This document shows, in pieces, positions 13,905 through 14,374 of a stretch of DNA of 14,374 bases. A program made the position numbers and the translations under genes. Location: contig CANRLA010000031.1 of the NCBI GenBank assembly GCA_947631315.1, forward strand, positions 1 through 14,374, in the 5' to 3' direction. This stretch comes from an uncultured Clostridia bacterium. Lineage in GTDB: Bacteria; Bacillota; Clostridia; TANB77; CAG-508. Each line of letters starts with the position of its first letter. Position 1 is the stretch's first letter. The notes below the pieces were generated by a model, which did no database searches, was not told the DNA's origin, and saw only the letters and a list, made by a program, of their open reading frames with translations.

Positions 13905-14374
13905 ATGAAAGAAAATGAATTATTAAATATATCAAAAGAAGAAAATAAAAATTCAGAAGATGAAGTTATGTTGCATAAAGATGTAGCATTACAAAAATTG
14001 AATACTTTATTATTAAAATATATTAATAATCCTGATAAAATAGACAAAGCTGATAAATTATCTTATTGGTTAGAAGATTATTGTAGATTATTAGAATTTG
14101 AAAATGAATTTAAACCCGAATTTTTGAAGTCTTATTCAAGAGGAGATATTATAAAAGTAAATTTAGGATACAATATAGGAAACGAAGAAGGAGGACTACA
14201 TTATTGCGTAGTAATTGACAAATGTAATTCTATGTATTCTGGAATAATAACAGTAATACCTTTAACTTCTGATAAAGGAAAAAAAGCACATTTTTCGGAA
14301 GTTAATATTGGAGATGAAATATATTCAAGTTTTCAAAAAAAATATAATTCTATTATGTTAGAGTTATCTCACAA
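13905..14374 (+). CDS. PemK/MazF-family protein with N-terminal extension (partial)
   Basis: The frame starts at ATG 13905, after a modest GAGGG site, and runs off the right edge after 156 codons. From about residue 78 it reads 'YSRGDIIKVNLGYNIGNEEGG', 'HYCVVIDK', 'GIITVIPLTSDKGKKAHFSEVNIG' and so on, the PemK/MazF fold of mRNA interferases. The first 77 residues are an acidic, helical extension ('LSYWLEDYCRLLEFENEF') not found in classical MazF of about 110 residues, but long forms exist in clostridia. No MazE/PemI-like antitoxin precedes it, only the S24 remnant; an antitoxin could follow outside the window. The family's usual Arg after the 'GxE-GG' loop is His here (GGLHY), so catalytic activity is uncertain. 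Confidence 0.7.
   Translation, partial: MKENELLNISKEENKNSEDEVMLHKDVALQKLNTLLLKYINNPDKIDKADKLSYWLEDYCRLLEFENEFKPEFLKSYSRGDIIKVNLGYNIGNEEGGLHYCVVIDKCNSMYSGIITVIPLTSDKGKKAHFSEVNIGDEIYSSFQKKYNSIMLELSH

Overview
The window is AT-rich, roughly a quarter to a third G+C. It carries Firmicutes-style strong Shine-Dalgarno sites, sigma-A promoters, an LPXTG-type cell-wall protein, a ClpE-type chaperone and a BofC-like protein. Together these suggest a low-GC Clostridia-type Gram-positive. No species can be named from the sequence alone.

Left part (1-2950, all leftward). The first 61 bases look like the start of a leftward gene with a good promoter. Next come a 41-residue SHOCT-domain miniprotein and a prepilin-like gene whose 3' end is frameshifted. 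That 3' end lies in a segment richer in G+C than its surroundings. Then follows a membrane-anchored extracytoplasmic protein of RsiV/DUF4163-like appearance. Intrinsic terminators separate the units.

Middle part (3000-6180, rightward). clpE, a zinc-finger Clp ATPase, starts from a promoter that diverges from the RsiV-like gene. It is followed by pgsA (phosphatidylglycerophosphate synthase). pgsA converges on a leftward surface-protein gene, and the two share a bidirectional terminator.

Right-centre part (6180-12900, leftward). From promoter to end the order is a secreted three-SH3-domain protein, comEC (DNA uptake channel), mltG (glycan terminase) and a BofC-like protein, ending at a strong terminator. 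The sortase-anchored VWA-like protein follows on its own promoter. SH3, MltG and the anchored protein all concern the cell envelope, and ComEC brings DNA across the membrane. mltG has its own promoter inside the chain.

Right edge (13000-14374, rightward). A membrane coiled-coil protein with a C-terminal Cys/His metal-site motif is followed by a 5'-truncated S24/LexA-like repressor remnant. Last comes a PemK/MazF-family protein with a long N-terminal extension, cut by the window end. This stretch looks like accessory DNA.

The observations most worth a second look are: the frameshifted, compositionally distinct 3' end of the prepilin-like gene; a nearly identical 27-nt leader with an overlapping four-codon mini-ORF upstream of two unrelated secreted-protein genes; a terminator-like hairpin inside the start of comEC; and a perfect hairpin enclosing the start codon of the BofC-like gene. 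No rRNA, tRNA, CRISPR array, insertion sequence or reverse transcriptase was seen.
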